Of a stretch of DNA of 64,000 nt, positions 16,312-28,289 are shown piece by piece. The DNA comes from Rhodococcus wratislaviensis (GTDB lineage: Bacteria > Actinomycetota > Actinomycetes > Mycobacteriales > Mycobacteriaceae): NCBI RefSeq assembly GCF_900455735.1, contig NZ_UAUI01000014.1, forward strand, positions 55,383 through 119,382, written 5' to 3'. The position numbers were made by a program, and so were the translations under genes. Numbering within the stretch: the first letter of the stretch is position 1; the number at the start of each line of letters is the position of its first letter. Under the pieces are notes generated by a model. That model ran no database searches. It was not told the DNA's origin and was given only the letters and a program-made list of their open reading frames with translations.

Positions 16312-16524
16312 TCAGCTCACCTGACACTGCGTCTGACCCCACTCGACCCAGCACATCTGCTTGACGTCGGGCCGGGGAGTCTTGGTGGGCAGGGGCTGAG
16401 AACAGCCGGTCTCGCAGATCGGCTTGGCCGCCGCCATGCCGGCGGCACCGGTCAGCGAGATGGCAAGGGCCGCAAAACCGGCGAGCGCGATACGCGCCGT
16501 GGTGGAGATCGTGGTGGGAAACAT
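16312..16524 (-). CDS. Small secreted four-cysteine protein, 70 aa
   Basis: A signal peptide is clear: basic-poor start MFPTTISTTARIALAGFA, a hydrophobic core and an AAA-type cleavage site near residue 33. The mature peptide of about 37 residues contains four Cys (ICETGCSQPL and QMCWVEWGQTQCQVS), likely two disulphides, and a Pro-rich linker. GAAAGGAACTC precedes the ATG. I do not recognise a family. It lies alone between gdhA (convergent) and the next minus-strand gene, whose terminator separates them. Confidence 0.7.
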   Translation of the reverse strand: MFPTTISTTARIALAGFAALAISLTGAAGMAAAKPICETGCSQPLPTKTPRPDVKQMCWVEWGQTQCQVS

Positions 16525-16589
16525 GAGTTCCTTTCGGGGGGCGGTCTTCGTGCTGCACTCGGCATCGGCCGGAGCCCTGCACCCAGAAA

Positions 16590-16626
16590 GGCCGCCGAGG
16601 GTGCAATGAACACACCCTCGGCGGCC
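16590..16626 (-). terminator. Strong intrinsic terminator
   Basis: GGCCGCCGAGGGTG (16590-16603) pairs perfectly with CACCCTCGGCGGCC (16613-16626). On the minus strand TTTCT follows. It ends the desaturase operon and the small gene at 16665. Confidence 0.9.
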
Positions 16627-16664
16627 TGATCTCTACCCTGGGGCGAAATGCCCGGTCGGCTTAC

Positions 16665-16874
16665 TCAGTCGACCGGCTCGGCGTCACCCTCGTCGTCGCG
16701 GGCCTTCTTCGCGGCCTCGCGCATCTCGATTCCGTCGGACACCCAGTCACCGATCTCCCGGGTGACGTCCCGGACGGCGCCCGCGATGATCGTCGCGATC
16801 TGGCCGACGTGCGTGGCCGCGGACTCCGTCAGTTCCTGCACGGTGTCCTTGCGCCGCTCGAACTTCCCCACCAT
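16665..16874 (-). CDS. Small charged helical protein, 69 aa
   Basis: No family is recognised. The sequence MVGKFERRKDTVQELTESAA is followed by a moderately hydrophobic helix (THVGQIATIIAGAVRDVT) and an acidic end. GAGGCG lies upstream of the ATG. It starts 12 nt after the desaturase gene stops and shares its terminator, so it is the last gene of the reductase-desaturase operon and may be an accessory or membrane-associated partner. Confidence 0.6.
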   Translation of the reverse strand: MVGKFERRKDTVQELTESAATHVGQIATIIAGAVRDVTREIGDWVSDGIEMREAAKKARDDEGDAEPVD

Positions 16875-16886
16875 GTGTTTCGCCTC

Positions 16887-18059
16887 TCAGGCTGCAGTCT
16901 TCTGCCGCTCGACGATAACACCGGGAGGGGTGTCGGACGAGACGAGACCGGGCGGCAGTGCGAACGTGAAGATCTTCCCCCACACCGAACCGATCTGCTT
17001 GAAGAAGCCACCGGTGTTGTAGGGCAGGCCGTGCTTCTCGCACAGCGCTTTCACGACGGGCGCCATCTCCGGGTACCGGTGGGCGGGCAGGTCCGGGAAC
17101 AGATGGTGCTCGATCTGGTGCGACAGGTTGCCGGACATGATGTGGAACAGCGGGCTCCCCTCGATGTTCGCGCTGCCGAGCATCTGCCGGACGTACCACT
17201 CGCCGCGGGTTTCCTCCGCGGTCTCGTCCTCGGTGAAACTCTGCACGCCGGTGGGGAAATGGCCGCAGAAGATGATGGAGTACGCCCACACGTTGCGGAT
17301 CAGGTTGGCGGTCACGTTGCCGAGCAGTGTGGGGACGAACAGCGGCCCGGTGAGCGCGGGGAAGATCACGTAGTCCTTGAGCACCTGCCGACCGGCCTTG
17401 CGCCACCAGCCCTTCAGCAACGGCTTGACGTCGTGCCACTTGCGCTTGCCCTGGATCACGTTCTCCGCTTCCAGGTCGTGCATCATGACGCCCCACTCGA
17501 ACAGCATCATCAGGAAGAAGGCGTAGACCGGGTTCCCCAGGTAGTAGGGGTTCCACTTCTGCGCCTCGTCGATCCGCAGGATGCCGTAGCCGATGTCCCG
17601 GTCCCGGCCGAGGATGTTGGTGTACGTGTGGTGCATGTAGTTGTGGGAATGCTTCCACTGATCGGCCGGGCAGACGGTGTCCCATTCGAACACGCGGGAG
17701 TTCAGGCCCGGTTCACGCATCCAGTCGTACTGGCCGTGCATGACGTTGTGGCCGATCTCCATGTTGTCGAGAATCTTCGACACCCCGAGTGCCCCGACCC
17801 CGGCAATCCAGGCCGGTGGGAAGAATCCGAGGTACATCAGCCCGCGGCCGGCGACCTCGAATCCCCTCTGTGCCTTGATGATCTTGTAGATGTATTCGCG
17901 GTCCTCGGCGCCGAGGTCCGCAACCGTCCGGTCGCGGAGGGCGTCCAGTTCCCGGCCGATCTCTTCGACCTGGTCGTGACTGAGCACCACCGGGGCGTCG
18001 TTGCGGGAACCGTCGGAGCCGTCGACGAACGGGAGGAACGAGAGCGAGAGTCCAAACAT
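16887..18059 (-). CDS. Membrane acyl desaturase (DesA3-type)
   Basis: A di-iron membrane desaturase of 390 residues that introduces a double bond into acyl-CoA chains. All three His boxes are present: HNVMH (about 104-108), HSHNYMHH (about 137-144) and QIEHH (about 316-319). Hydrophobic segments flank them. The ATG at 18059 has GGAG 6-7 nt upstream; an earlier TTG is less likely. It is preceded in the operon by its electron donor and matches the DesA3/Rv3230c pair of M. tuberculosis, an oleate-forming delta-9 system. Divergent control by the TetR protein at 19321 is likely. Confidence 0.93.
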   Translation of the reverse strand: MFGLSLSFLPFVDGSDGSRNDAPVVLSHDQVEEIGRELDALRDRTVADLGAEDREYIYKIIKAQRGFEVAGRGLMYLGFFPPAWIAGVGALGVSKILDNMEIGHNVMHGQYDWMREPGLNSRVFEWDTVCPADQWKHSHNYMHHTYTNILGRDRDIGYGILRIDEAQKWNPYYLGNPVYAFFLMMLFEWGVMMHDLEAENVIQGKRKWHDVKPLLKGWWRKAGRQVLKDYVIFPALTGPLFVPTLLGNVTANLIRNVWAYSIIFCGHFPTGVQSFTEDETAEETRGEWYVRQMLGSANIEGSPLFHIMSGNLSHQIEHHLFPDLPAHRYPEMAPVVKALCEKHGLPYNTGGFFKQIGSVWGKIFTFALPPGLVSSDTPPGVIVERQKTAA

Positions 18060-18092
18060 GTCGGTCTCCAAACGTTGAATGTCGAGTGAAAG

Positions 18093-19202
18093 TCAGATGT
18101 CGAGGGCGACGTCGCCCACCGGAACCGAGACGCACAGCTGGATCGCCTTGTCCGGATCGGTGTCGGTGTCGCCGGTGCGGACGTTCTTGGTGCACCCCGA
18201 CTTCTTCACCGTGGTGCAGGAGAAACAGATGCCCATCCGGCAGCCGTACTCGGGATGGAGCCCGGCGGCCTCGGCCTGTTCGAGCAGCGTCGCTCCAGAA
18301 TTGTCCGCGGTGACGCCGCTGGCGGTGAAGGACACCGCACCACCGGCCTCACCCTCCGCCGGGGCTGCGGCGGGAGCGAATTCCTCGGTGTGGAGACGGT
18401 CCTCGATGCCGAGTTCGCGGTACACCTCGCGGACGCCACGCATCAGTCCGGGCGGGCCGCACAGGAAGGTTTCGGCGTCCGCGTACCAGGGCGCCACGGC
18501 GTCGAGGTGCTCCTGGCCGAAGAACCCGTGGAGATGGCCGCCGGTCTCCTGATCGGTGTACGCCAACACGAGGGAGACATTGGCGTTCGCGGCCGCGAGT
18601 GCACGCAGCTCGTCGAGGTATGCGACGTCGTTTTCGGTGTACGCGTAGTGCAGAAAAGTGATGCTCCCGAAGTGCTGCTCGTCGACGAGGGTGCGCAGCA
18701 TCGACAGAACCGGGGTGATTCCGCTGCCTCCGCTCACCAGCAGGACCCGGCGAGGGCGAGGAGACGGAAGGGTGAATTCTCCCGCCGCCTGGGACAGGTC
18801 GAGCACAAGACCGGGGCTCGCGTGCGCGTGCAGGTACTGCGAGACCAGACCCTCGGGATGCGCCTTGACCGTCAGCTCGACGAGCCCGTCGGTGGACGCC
18901 TGTGCATTGGCCGGTGAGTAGCACCGGGTGTGCCGAACCCCGTCGATCACGACGCCCACCTGCACGAACTGCCCCGCACGGAATCCGCGCCACTGCCGGG
19001 TGGGGCGCAGCGTGAGGGTGACGGTGTCGGCGGTGGACCGCCGGACCTCGACCACTTCGGCGCGCAGGTCGCGCACGGTGACCATGGGAGTGACGAGTTC
19101 GAGGTAGCGGTCGAGCTGGTGCGGAGTGGCCATCGCCTCGAACAACGACAGCAGTGAGAACCTGCGTTCCTCCGCCGGACGACTGGTGTGGGCAACTGAC
19201 AC
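18093..19202 (-). CDS. Ferredoxin reductase of the desaturase system
   Basis: A three-domain electron-transfer protein: FAD domain (CYSPANAQ with the flavin-binding RCYS motif), NAD(P)H domain (LLVSGGSGITPVLSMLR) and C-terminal plant-type 2Fe-2S domain with cysteines in YGCRMGICFSC and LCVSV. It passes electrons from NAD(P)H to the desaturase encoded next, as Rv3230c does for DesA3. The GTG at 19202 follows GGAGGAG at ideal spacing and is preferred to the ATG five codons upstream, which overlaps that site. The operator repeat at 19221 lies just before it. Confidence 0.93.
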   Translation of the reverse strand: MSVAHTSRPAEERRFSLLSLFEAMATPHQLDRYLELVTPMVTVRDLRAEVVEVRRSTADTVTLTLRPTRQWRGFRAGQFVQVGVVIDGVRHTRCYSPANAQASTDGLVELTVKAHPEGLVSQYLHAHASPGLVLDLSQAAGEFTLPSPRPRRVLLVSGGSGITPVLSMLRTLVDEQHFGSITFLHYAYTENDVAYLDELRALAAANANVSLVLAYTDQETGGHLHGFFGQEHLDAVAPWYADAETFLCGPPGLMRGVREVYRELGIEDRLHTEEFAPAAAPAEGEAGGAVSFTASGVTADNSGATLLEQAEAAGLHPEYGCRMGICFSCTTVKKSGCTKNVRTGDTDTDPDKAIQLCVSVPVGDVALDI

Positions 19203-19220
19203 GTCGGCCTCCTCCATTTG

Positions 19221-19249
19221 AGTGCACGGTTGTACACTGACAATAGTGT
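19221..19249. promoter_or_regulatory. Two overlapping operator-like palindromes
   Basis: AGTGCACGGTTGTACACT (19221-19238) is an imperfect palindrome of the AGTGnAC...GTnCACT type used by DesT-like TetR regulators of desaturase genes. It overlaps ACACT-GACAAT-AGTGT (19234-19249). Both lie just upstream of the reductase start. Confidence 0.55.
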
Positions 19250-19320
19250 GACAGAGAGGGACAGGAAGTTGTCAATCGGAATGTGACCGCACGCACACTC
19301 GGGGCAGGGATCGGATTTGC

Positions 19321-20028
19321 ATGCCGGACGACGAGTACGAGCACCCGGAGATGACGGGTGTCGGCACCGCCACGAATACACTCACAGCCGTGAGTCAGTC
19401 GACCGGCGCCGAACCGGAGAGCAGGGCAGCCCGCAAGGAGCGCACGAGGAAGGCCCTTCTCGACGGCACGCTCGAACTCATGGCGGATCGCAGTTTCGCC
19501 GGCGTGAGCCTGCGCGAGATCGCCCGCACCGCGGGAATCGTGCCCACCGCGTTCTACCGCCACTTCGCGTCCATCGAGGAACTCGGTGTGGTGCTCGTCG
19601 AGGAGGGCATGCGAATCCTGCGCCAGATGCTCCGCGACGCCCGGCGCACGCCGAGCACCAAGAGCGCCGGCGCATCACTCGACATCCTCGTGCGACAGGT
19701 CCGCACCCACGAGGCGCAGTTCCGGTTCCTCAGCCGCGAACGCTACGGCGGCGTCCCCGAAATTCGCCGTGCGATCGCGACCGAGATGACACTGTTCGTC
19801 AGCGAACTCACGGTGGATCTGTCCCGCATCGACGGTCTGCAGTCCTGGGACCACGACGACCTGGAGATGGCGGCCGACCTGATCGTGTCCACCATGTTCG
19901 CCGTCGTCGTCGATCTGCTCGAGGCCGATCGTCCCGGAAGCCGAAGCGAGGCCGAGGTGGTCGCGCGCGCCGAACGGCAACTACGCCTGATCATGCTCGG
20001 CATGAGCGGGTGGAATCCCGGAAAGTAG
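19321..20028 (+). CDS. TetR-family regulator beside the desaturase operon
   Basis: The DNA-binding domain is clear: RKERTRKALLDGTLELMADR, then FAGVSLREIARTAGIVPTAF and YRHFASIEEL. The C-terminal ligand domain (about 120-235) is helical. In Pseudomonas the TetR protein DesT senses the acyl-CoA pool and represses a linked desaturase and reductase; the divergent arrangement and the palindromes suggest the same here. The start is uncertain: the ATG at 19321 gives a disordered leader of about 35 residues, and a GTG at 19390 is possible. Confidence 0.85.
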   Translation: MPDDEYEHPEMTGVGTATNTLTAVSQSTGAEPESRAARKERTRKALLDGTLELMADRSFAGVSLREIARTAGIVPTAFYRHFASIEELGVVLVEEGMRILRQMLRDARRTPSTKSAGASLDILVRQVRTHEAQFRFLSRERYGGVPEIRRAIATEMTLFVSELTVDLSRIDGLQSWDHDDLEMAADLIVSTMFAVVVDLLEADRPGSRSEAEVVARAERQLRLIMLGMSGWNPGK

Positions 20029-20054
20029 TCGCACTCTCGCCGTACGGTGGGGGC

Positions 20055-20906
20055 ATGCTGTCAACCTCGGAACACGCGCACATCACCCTCGGCGACCTGA
20101 CGTTCGACGTCACGATCAGCGGTCCGGCCGACGGCGCCCCCGTCGTTCTGCTGCACGGGTTTCCGGAGAGCGCCGCGTCGTGGGAACCCGTCAGCGCCCT
20201 GCTGAACGAGTCCGGTCTGCGGACGTACGCGCCGAACCAGCGCGGATACTCGCCCGGTGCGCGACCCGACGGAGTCGACTCCTACCGGATCGACCACCTC
20301 GTCGCGGACGTCGTCGGACTCCTCGACGCGCTCGGCCTCGACTCGGCTCATCTCGTCGGCCACGACTGGGGAGCCGCCGTCGCGTGGGTCGTCGCGGCCA
20401 GGCACCCCGACCGGATCACCTCGCTCACCGCCGTCTCGGTGCCACATCCCGGCGCGTTCGGCTGGGCGTTGCGCGAGGACGCCGATCAGAAGGAACGCTC
20501 CTCCTACATCCGCCTGCTGAGGATGGAAGGCAAGGCCGAGCGGGTCCTCCTCGACGACAACGCGCGCTCGCTGCATGCGATGTTCGGTGACGTCGTCGCG
20601 CCTGCCCTCGTCGATCGGCACGTCGCGCTGCTCAGCGAACCGGGCGCGCTGACCGCCGCGCTGAACTGGTACCGCGCCATGACGAGCGACTTCGCGGAAA
20701 CACCCGCCGTCACCGTTCCCACGACCTACGTCTGGAGCACCGGCGACCAGGCGCTGGGGCGTGCGGGAGCCGAGCGGTGCGGCGAGTTCGTCGATGCGCC
20801 GTACGAATTCGTCGTGCTCGACGATGCCACGCACTGGATCCCGGAGCAGCGTCCCGACGCACTCGCGGACGCGATCCTCACTCGCGCCGGAACCACACCG
20901 AACTGA
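20055..20906 (+). CDS. Alpha/beta hydrolase, epoxide hydrolase type, 283 aa
   Basis: The nucleophile is Asp104 in GHDWGAAVAW, as in epoxide hydrolases and haloalkane dehalogenases. The oxyanion loop HGFPESAASW and the general base His in ATHWIPEQRPD are present. No signal peptide. The ATG at 20055 follows GGTGGGGGC; it lies 27 nt after the TetR gene ends and could be co-transcribed with it. The substrate, an epoxide or ester, cannot be told from sequence. Confidence 0.88.
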   Translation: MLSTSEHAHITLGDLTFDVTISGPADGAPVVLLHGFPESAASWEPVSALLNESGLRTYAPNQRGYSPGARPDGVDSYRIDHLVADVVGLLDALGLDSAHLVGHDWGAAVAWVVAARHPDRITSLTAVSVPHPGAFGWALREDADQKERSSYIRLLRMEGKAERVLLDDNARSLHAMFGDVVAPALVDRHVALLSEPGALTAALNWYRAMTSDFAETPAVTVPTTYVWSTGDQALGRAGAERCGEFVDAPYEFVVLDDATHWIPEQRPDALADAILTRAGTTPN

Positions 20907-20983
20907 AATCCGCTGTTCCCCTCGACGGGGCGTCCGTTCTGGTTTGATGGCACTACTCGTCTCGTGCACCCTGGGAGGGCACC

Positions 20984-21562
20984 ATGAGTGGCATCGCAAT
21001 CCTTCTGGTCGGCGCCGTTCTGTGCTTCGCCGGTGTCGGTTCACTCCACGTCGCCGTTCTCGCCTCGGGATTCGGCCTCGGCTGGCTCCTGGCCGACCTG
21101 CTGTCGCTGTCGCTCGGGACGACGTTCCTGGTCGCGGCGATCGGCGCGGTCGTGGTGTGGGTGGCCACCACTTTGATCTTCAAATTCGCCGCATTCTTCA
21201 TCGGAGGCATCGCGGGCGCGGTGGTCGGCGCCAAACTCAGTCGTGTTCTGCAACCTGACGACGCCAGCTGGCTGCTCAGCGGAATCGTGATCGTCGCACT
21301 CGCCGTCGCCTGTGGTTTCATCGCCGACCGGTATCGGGCCCGGGCATTGTTGTGGCTCACCGCGCTCGGCGGCGCCAGCTTGGTGCTGACCGGGCTCGGC
21401 CTGGCCATCGGGGCGCTCAGTTTCCTCGAAGACCCGAACGAGGGCAGCCAGCAGTTCTTCGCAACGCTGATCTGGATCGTCGTGGCGGCGGCGGGCTGGC
21501 TGACGCAGCGGCGGCTGTTCCCGGAGAAGCTCCGGATCGACGACAATCGCGCGAGGCGCTAG
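20984..21562 (+). CDS. DUF4203-like membrane protein, 192 aa
   Basis: Six or seven hydrophobic helices with Gly-rich turns (for example FAAFFIGGIAGAVVGAKLSR and LVLTGLGLAIGAL) match the DUF4203/TM7S3-like fold, function unknown. GGGAGGGCACC precedes the ATG. The last codons overlap the end of the convergent MFS gene by 4 nt. Confidence 0.75.
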   Translation: MSGIAILLVGAVLCFAGVGSLHVAVLASGFGLGWLLADLLSLSLGTTFLVAAIGAVVVWVATTLIFKFAAFFIGGIAGAVVGAKLSRVLQPDDASWLLSGIVIVALAVACGFIADRYRARALLWLTALGGASLVLTGLGLAIGALSFLEDPNEGSQQFFATLIWIVVAAAGWLTQRRLFPEKLRIDDNRARR

Positions 21563-22884
21563 TCGCGCTCGGGCGCCTTCACCATCGTCAGTGCGGCGAG
21601 CCCGATCCCGAGCACGATGACCAGGCCGATGATCCCGGCCCGATCTGCCGCGAACCACCAGGCGAACAATCCGAAGAGGGTGGGCGAGAGGAACGACACC
21701 GCGCGACCGGTGGTCGCGTACAGACCGAACATCTGGCCCTCCCGGCCGGGCGGGGTGATCCGGGCCAGGAATGTGCGCGCCGACGACTGCGCGGGACCGA
21801 CGAACAGGCACAGCAGCAGTCCGAAGATCCAGAACATGGCCGGTCCGGAGACGGCCGTCAGTACGACACCGACGACGATCATCGCGATCAGGGACGTCAT
21901 GATCACCGTCTTGGGTCCGATCCGGTCGTCGAACCGGCCGGCGGTGAGCGCGCCGAGCGCGGAGACGACGTTGGCCGCGACACCGAACAGCAGCACGTCA
22001 CCCGCGCTGATGCCGTAGACGTTGACGGCGAGGACGGCGCCGAACGTGAAGACCCCGGCCAGTCCGTCGCGGAACAACGCACTCGCCACCAGGAAGTACA
22101 CGGTGCGCCGGTCGGCGACCCAGAGGTCGCGCAGATCGCGCCACAGCACCCGGTACGACTCGACGAAGCCGGCCTTGTCGGCACCCGGATCCACGTGCGG
22201 GCGGGGTAGCTCGGGGACCTTCAGCAGCACAGGAATCGCGAAGACCGCGAACCAGACGGCGGCGAGCAGCGCCACCATCCGGATGTTCAGGCCGCCGTCG
22301 GTGGTGAGCCCGAGGAATCCCCGGTTGTCGCCGTCACCGGATATGAATCCGAAGTAACACAGCAGCAGCAGCACGATCCCACCGAAATAGCCCATCGCCC
22401 AGCCGAACCCGGACACCCTCCCGATGTTCGCCGGCGTCGACACCTGCCTGAGCATCGCGTTGTACGGGACGCCGGCCAGTTCGAAGATCACCGAACCCGC
22501 GGCCAGCAGCACCAGCCCGAGCCACAGGTACTGATACGAGTCGCGGACGAAGAACATCGCCGCCATGCACCCGACCGTCGCGAACGTCAGGACGCCGAGC
22601 GCCCACTTGCGTCGTCCTGCAGCGTCGAATCGCTGACCGGTGACGGGGGCGAGCACGGCGATGAGGAACCCGGCGATGCCCAGCGACCACCCCAGCCACG
22701 TGCTCGCGGAGATCGACCCCGGCAGGTCCTCCCCCACGGCGTCCGTCAGGTACACGGAGAAGACGAACGTGAGGATCACGGCGTTGAAGGCGGCCGAACC
22801 CCAGTCCCACAACCCCCACGCGACAACCTGTCTGCGCGTCGCGGCCTCGCCGATCCCGGCAGGCGGACGAACGTCGGTGCTCAT
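21559..22884 (-). CDS. MFS transporter, UMF1/Atg22-like, 441 aa
   Basis: A 12-helix major facilitator of the UMF1 group. The family start VVAWGLWDWGSAAFNAVILT is characteristic, and the loop between helices 2 and 3 has GRRKWALGVLTF. A central cytoplasmic loop with VPELPRPHVDPGADKAGF separates the halves. The substrate is unknown; relatives are linked to amino-acid or drug export. The ATG at 22884 was chosen over the long upstream frame, which is antisense to the PadR gene. It is divergent from the PadR regulator and may be its target. Confidence 0.85.
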   Translation of the reverse strand: MSTDVRPPAGIGEAATRRQVVAWGLWDWGSAAFNAVILTFVFSVYLTDAVGEDLPGSISASTWLGWSLGIAGFLIAVLAPVTGQRFDAAGRRKWALGVLTFATVGCMAAMFFVRDSYQYLWLGLVLLAAGSVIFELAGVPYNAMLRQVSTPANIGRVSGFGWAMGYFGGIVLLLLCYFGFISGDGDNRGFLGLTTDGGLNIRMVALLAAVWFAVFAIPVLLKVPELPRPHVDPGADKAGFVESYRVLWRDLRDLWVADRRTVYFLVASALFRDGLAGVFTFGAVLAVNVYGISAGDVLLFGVAANVVSALGALTAGRFDDRIGPKTVIMTSLIAMIVVGVVLTAVSGPAMFWIFGLLLCLFVGPAQSSARTFLARITPPGREGQMFGLYATTGRAVSFLSPTLFGLFAWWFAADRAGIIGLVIVLGIGLAALTMVKAPERD

Positions 22885-22974
22885 GTCCGCGAGCCTATGC
22901 GAGCGAACGGGAAGTTCGTGCGGTCTGACGCGACGAGCGTCCCGTTCGGACGGAAGAACTAAGTGTGCACTCAG

Positions 22975-22998
22975 TTGCATACGCACCTCGTTGCATAC
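22975..22998 (+). promoter_or_regulatory. Direct repeats upstream of the PadR gene
   Basis: TTGCATAC occurs at 22975-22982 and again at 22991-22998, a 16-nt period, with related TGTGCACTCA just before. The pair lies 13-36 nt before the PadR start and is a candidate self-control site. Confidence 0.4.
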
Positions 22999-23010
22999 AT
23001 ACTTCGGTTC

Positions 23011-25582
<2,572 letters not shown>

Positions 25583-25600
25583 CGCACTACGCTGCTGACC

Positions 25601-26404
25601 GTGAGCTTGCCGAACCCCACTCCCAGTGCCCGCGCCGTCGTGACCGGCGCCTCGTCCGGAATCGGCGAGGCGCTGGCCACCGATCTGGCCTCCCGGGGAC
25701 ACTCCCTGATCCTCGTCGCGCGTCGCGGCGAGGTGATGGAGTCACTCGCCGGGACCCTGCGTGACAAGTTCGGCGTCGAGGTCGACGTACGCGCGTGCGA
25801 TCTGTCGGATCGCGACGCGCGGGCCACCCTCGTCGCCGAACTGGCCGGACGCGAGATCAGCGTCCTGTGCAACAACGCGGGCATCGCCACGTTCGGCCCC
25901 GTCGCCGGACTCGATCCCGCGTACGAGCGAGCCCAGGTGGAACTCAACGCCGTTGCCGTGCACGACCTGACCCTCGCGGTGTTGCCCGGGATGCTCGAGC
26001 GCAAGTCCGGCGCCATCCTCATGGTCGGCTCCGCGGCAGGCAACATGCCCATCCCCCACAACGCCACCTATGCGGCCAGCAAGGCGTTCGTCAACACGTT
26101 CTCCGAGTCGCTGCGCGGCGAACTCAAGGGGACGGGAGTAAACGTCACGCTGCTCGCACCCGGCCCGGTCCGCACCGAGGAGCCCGATCCGGCGGACGCG
26201 TCGATCGTGGACAGGCTGGTACCCGACTTCCTGTGGATCTCCAGCGAATACACCGCCAAGGTGTCGCTCGACGGTCTGGCCGACAACAAGATGCGCGTCG
26301 TGCCCGGCATCATCAGTAAGGCGATGTCCGTTGCCGGGCAGTACAGCCCGCGTGCGGTGGTCGCCCCGATCGTCGGAACGTTCTACAAGAAGCTGGGCGG
26401 ATGA
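25601..26404 (+). CDS. cmrA: SDR reductase of mycolic-acid synthesis
   Basis: A 267-residue short-chain dehydrogenase with VVTGASSGIGEALATDLASR, LCNNAGIATFG, the catalytic Ser in MVGSAAGN and Y-x-x-x-K in YAASKAF. In M. tuberculosis Rv2509 (CmrA), which reduces the 3-oxo mycolate precursor, is followed by Rv2510c and orn; exactly that order is found here, so the assignment rests on family plus synteny. GTG start at 25601. The reduction makes the beta-hydroxy group of mature mycolates. Confidence 0.85.
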   Translation: MSLPNPTPSARAVVTGASSGIGEALATDLASRGHSLILVARRGEVMESLAGTLRDKFGVEVDVRACDLSDRDARATLVAELAGREISVLCNNAGIATFGPVAGLDPAYERAQVELNAVAVHDLTLAVLPGMLERKSGAILMVGSAAGNMPIPHNATYAASKAFVNTFSESLRGELKGTGVNVTLLAPGPVRTEEPDPADASIVDRLVPDFLWISSEYTAKVSLDGLADNKMRVVPGIISKAMSVAGQYSPRAVVAPIVGTFYKKLGG

Positions 26405-26409
26405 CCCCC

Positions 26410-26460
26410 GGGTGAATGTACCGTTCACCCCTGCCGGGGCGCTGAAAGGTACATTCGCCC
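26410..26460. terminator. Bidirectional terminator between cmrA and the HerA-like gene
   Basis: GGGTGAATGTACC (26410-26422) and GGTACATTCGCCC (26448-26460) form a 13-bp stem with one mismatch, with a shorter GC-rich inverted repeat inside the loop, between two convergent genes. Confidence 0.6.
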
Positions 26461-26467
26461 AGCGTTT

Positions 26468-28204
26468 CTAGCGCCTGCGACGTTTGCCCGTCCCGAAGAT
26501 GCTGCGGGAGATCTCGCGTCCGGCGGCCGACGCGGCCGAGCGGAGGAAACTCTTCACCGCGGAGTTCCCGAGAATCTGCTCGGCCATGTTCGGACCCTCC
26601 GGTCGTGCGGGCGGGGGTGGCGGCAGGTCGGGCAGCGGGGGCAGGTCGAGGCCCGGTTCCGAGGCCGGCGCTCCGGCGACCTTCGCCGTCAGCTTCTCGT
26701 ACGCCGATTCCCGGTCGACGGTCTGCCGGTACTTGCCCGACAAGGGGCTCGACGACGACGCCGCCGTGATCGCGTCGTTGCCGATGGTGTCCATCAGCGA
26801 GCGGGGAGGCCGAATCCGCGTCCACGCCACCGGCGTCGGCGCGCCCCGTTCCGACAGGACCGTGACGATCGCCTCACCGATGCCCAGTGAGGTGAGAGCC
26901 TTCTCGAGGTCGTAGTTCACGGTGGTCGGGTACGTCCGTACCGTTTTTGTCAGCGCCTTCTGGTCGTCGGGGGTGAAGGCGCGCAGCGCGTGCTGAATTC
27001 GCGCGCCGAGCTGCGACAGCACCGCATTCGGGACGTCCGTCGGCAACTGGGTGCAGAAGAAGACCCCGACGCCCTTGGAGCGGATGAGCTTCACGGTCTG
27101 TTCCACCTGCTGCAGGAACGCCTTCGACGCGTCCGCGAAGAGCAGGTGCGCCTCGTCGAAGATGAAGACGAGCTTGGGTTTGTCGAGATCGCCTTCCTCG
27201 GGCAACGTCTGGAACAGGTCGGCCAGCACCCACATCAGGAAGGTGGAGAACAACGCCGGACGCGCGGCCTGCGCGCCCAACTCGAACAACGTGATCACGC
27301 CCTTGCCGTCGATCACCCGGAGCAGGTCCTCGGTCTCGAGCTCCGGTTCCCCGAAGAACGTGTCGCCGCCGTCGGCTTCGAGATTGACGAGGGCCCTGAG
27401 GATCACACCTGCGGTGGCCGGGGACACGCCTCCGATGCCCTTCAGATCGGCCTTGCCCTCGTCGCTGGTGAGATGCGCGATGACCGATCGCAGATCCTTC
27501 AGGTCGAGCAGGGCGAGCCCCTGAACGTCCGCCCAGTGGAAGATCAGCCCCAGCGTGGATTCCTGAGTCTCGTTGAGCCCGAGAACCTTGGCGAGCAGGA
27601 TCGGCCCGAACGCCGTGATGGTCGCGCGGACGGGAATGCCCAGGCCTTCGGTTCCCAGCGAGAGGAATTCGACCGGGGACCCTGCCGGCCGCCACCCGTC
27701 GTCACCCGTCTCGGCCGCTCGGGCCGTGATCTTGTCGCCCGCCTCACCCGGCTGTGACAGGCCCGACAGGTCGCCCTTCACGTCGGCCATCACCACGGGA
27801 ACCCCTGCAGCCGACAATTGCTCGGCAATACCCTGCAGCGTCTTCGTCTTTCCCGTCCCGGTGGCGCCGGCGACGAGTCCGTGCCGGTTGACCGTCGCGA
27901 GGGGGATACGCACCCGGGCCGTCCGATCCACGGCGCCGTCGAGAACCACGGTGCCCAGCTCCAGAGCCGCACCCTCCGAGGAGTATCCGGCCGCGATGTC
28001 CGCGGCGGCACCAGAGGGGCCGGCGACGCCTGCGGGAGCACGGTTCTCCGCAGCCTCCGCGTCCCGGGCTTCCTGCTCCGCCGCCTCTGCCGCTGCCGCG
28101 GCCTCCGCCGCGATCCTGGCCGCTTCCGCAGCTGCCGCCCTCGCGGCCGCCGCCCGTTCCGCCGGGGTCGAGGTCGCGCCGCCGTCCTGCGATTGCTGGG
28201 TCAT
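26468..28204 (-). CDS. HerA-like DUF853 ATPase, 578 aa
   Basis: A cytoplasmic P-loop NTPase of the DUF853/HerA-FtsK group (Rv2510c type). It begins with an Ala/Glu-rich coiled coil of about 60 residues ([20 protein letters not shown]), then a Walker A loop [13 protein letters not shown] near residue 110 and a Walker [13 protein letters not shown] near residue 346. A Pro-rich linker ([17 protein letters not shown]) precedes a C-terminal basic tail ending GKRRRR. GGAGGG precedes the ATG at 28204. The biological role is unknown; the gene is divergent from orn and syntenic with mycobacteria. Confidence 0.9.
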   Translation of the reverse strand: MTQQSQDGGATSTPAERAAAARAAAAEAARIAAEAAAAAEAAEQEARDAEAAENRAPAGVAGPSGAAADIAAGYSSEGAALELGTVVLDGAVDRTARVRIPLATVNRHGLVAGATGTGKTKTLQGIAEQLSAAGVPVVMADVKGDLSGLSQPGEAGDKITARAAETGDDGWRPAGSPVEFLSLGTEGLGIPVRATITAFGPILLAKVLGLNETQESTLGLIFHWADVQGLALLDLKDLRSVIAHLTSDEGKADLKGIGGVSPATAGVILRALVNLEADGGDTFFGEPELETEDLLRVIDGKGVITLFELGAQAARPALFSTFLMWVLADLFQTLPEEGDLDKPKLVFIFDEAHLLFADASKAFLQQVEQTVKLIRSKGVGVFFCTQLPTDVPNAVLSQLGARIQHALRAFTPDDQKALTKTVRTYPTTVNYDLEKALTSLGIGEAIVTVLSERGAPTPVAWTRIRPPRSLMDTIGNDAITAASSSSPLSGKYRQTVDRESAYEKLTAKVAGAPASEPGLDLPPLPDLPPPPPARPEGPNMAEQILGNSAVKSFLRSAASAAGREISRSIFGTGKRRRR

Positions 28205-28289
28205 CCAAGCCCTCCTCGGATCACGCACGTCGGGAGAAAGTGTCCACCGCAGACCTTATCCCGTGACCCACGTGACTACTGTGTTCCTG

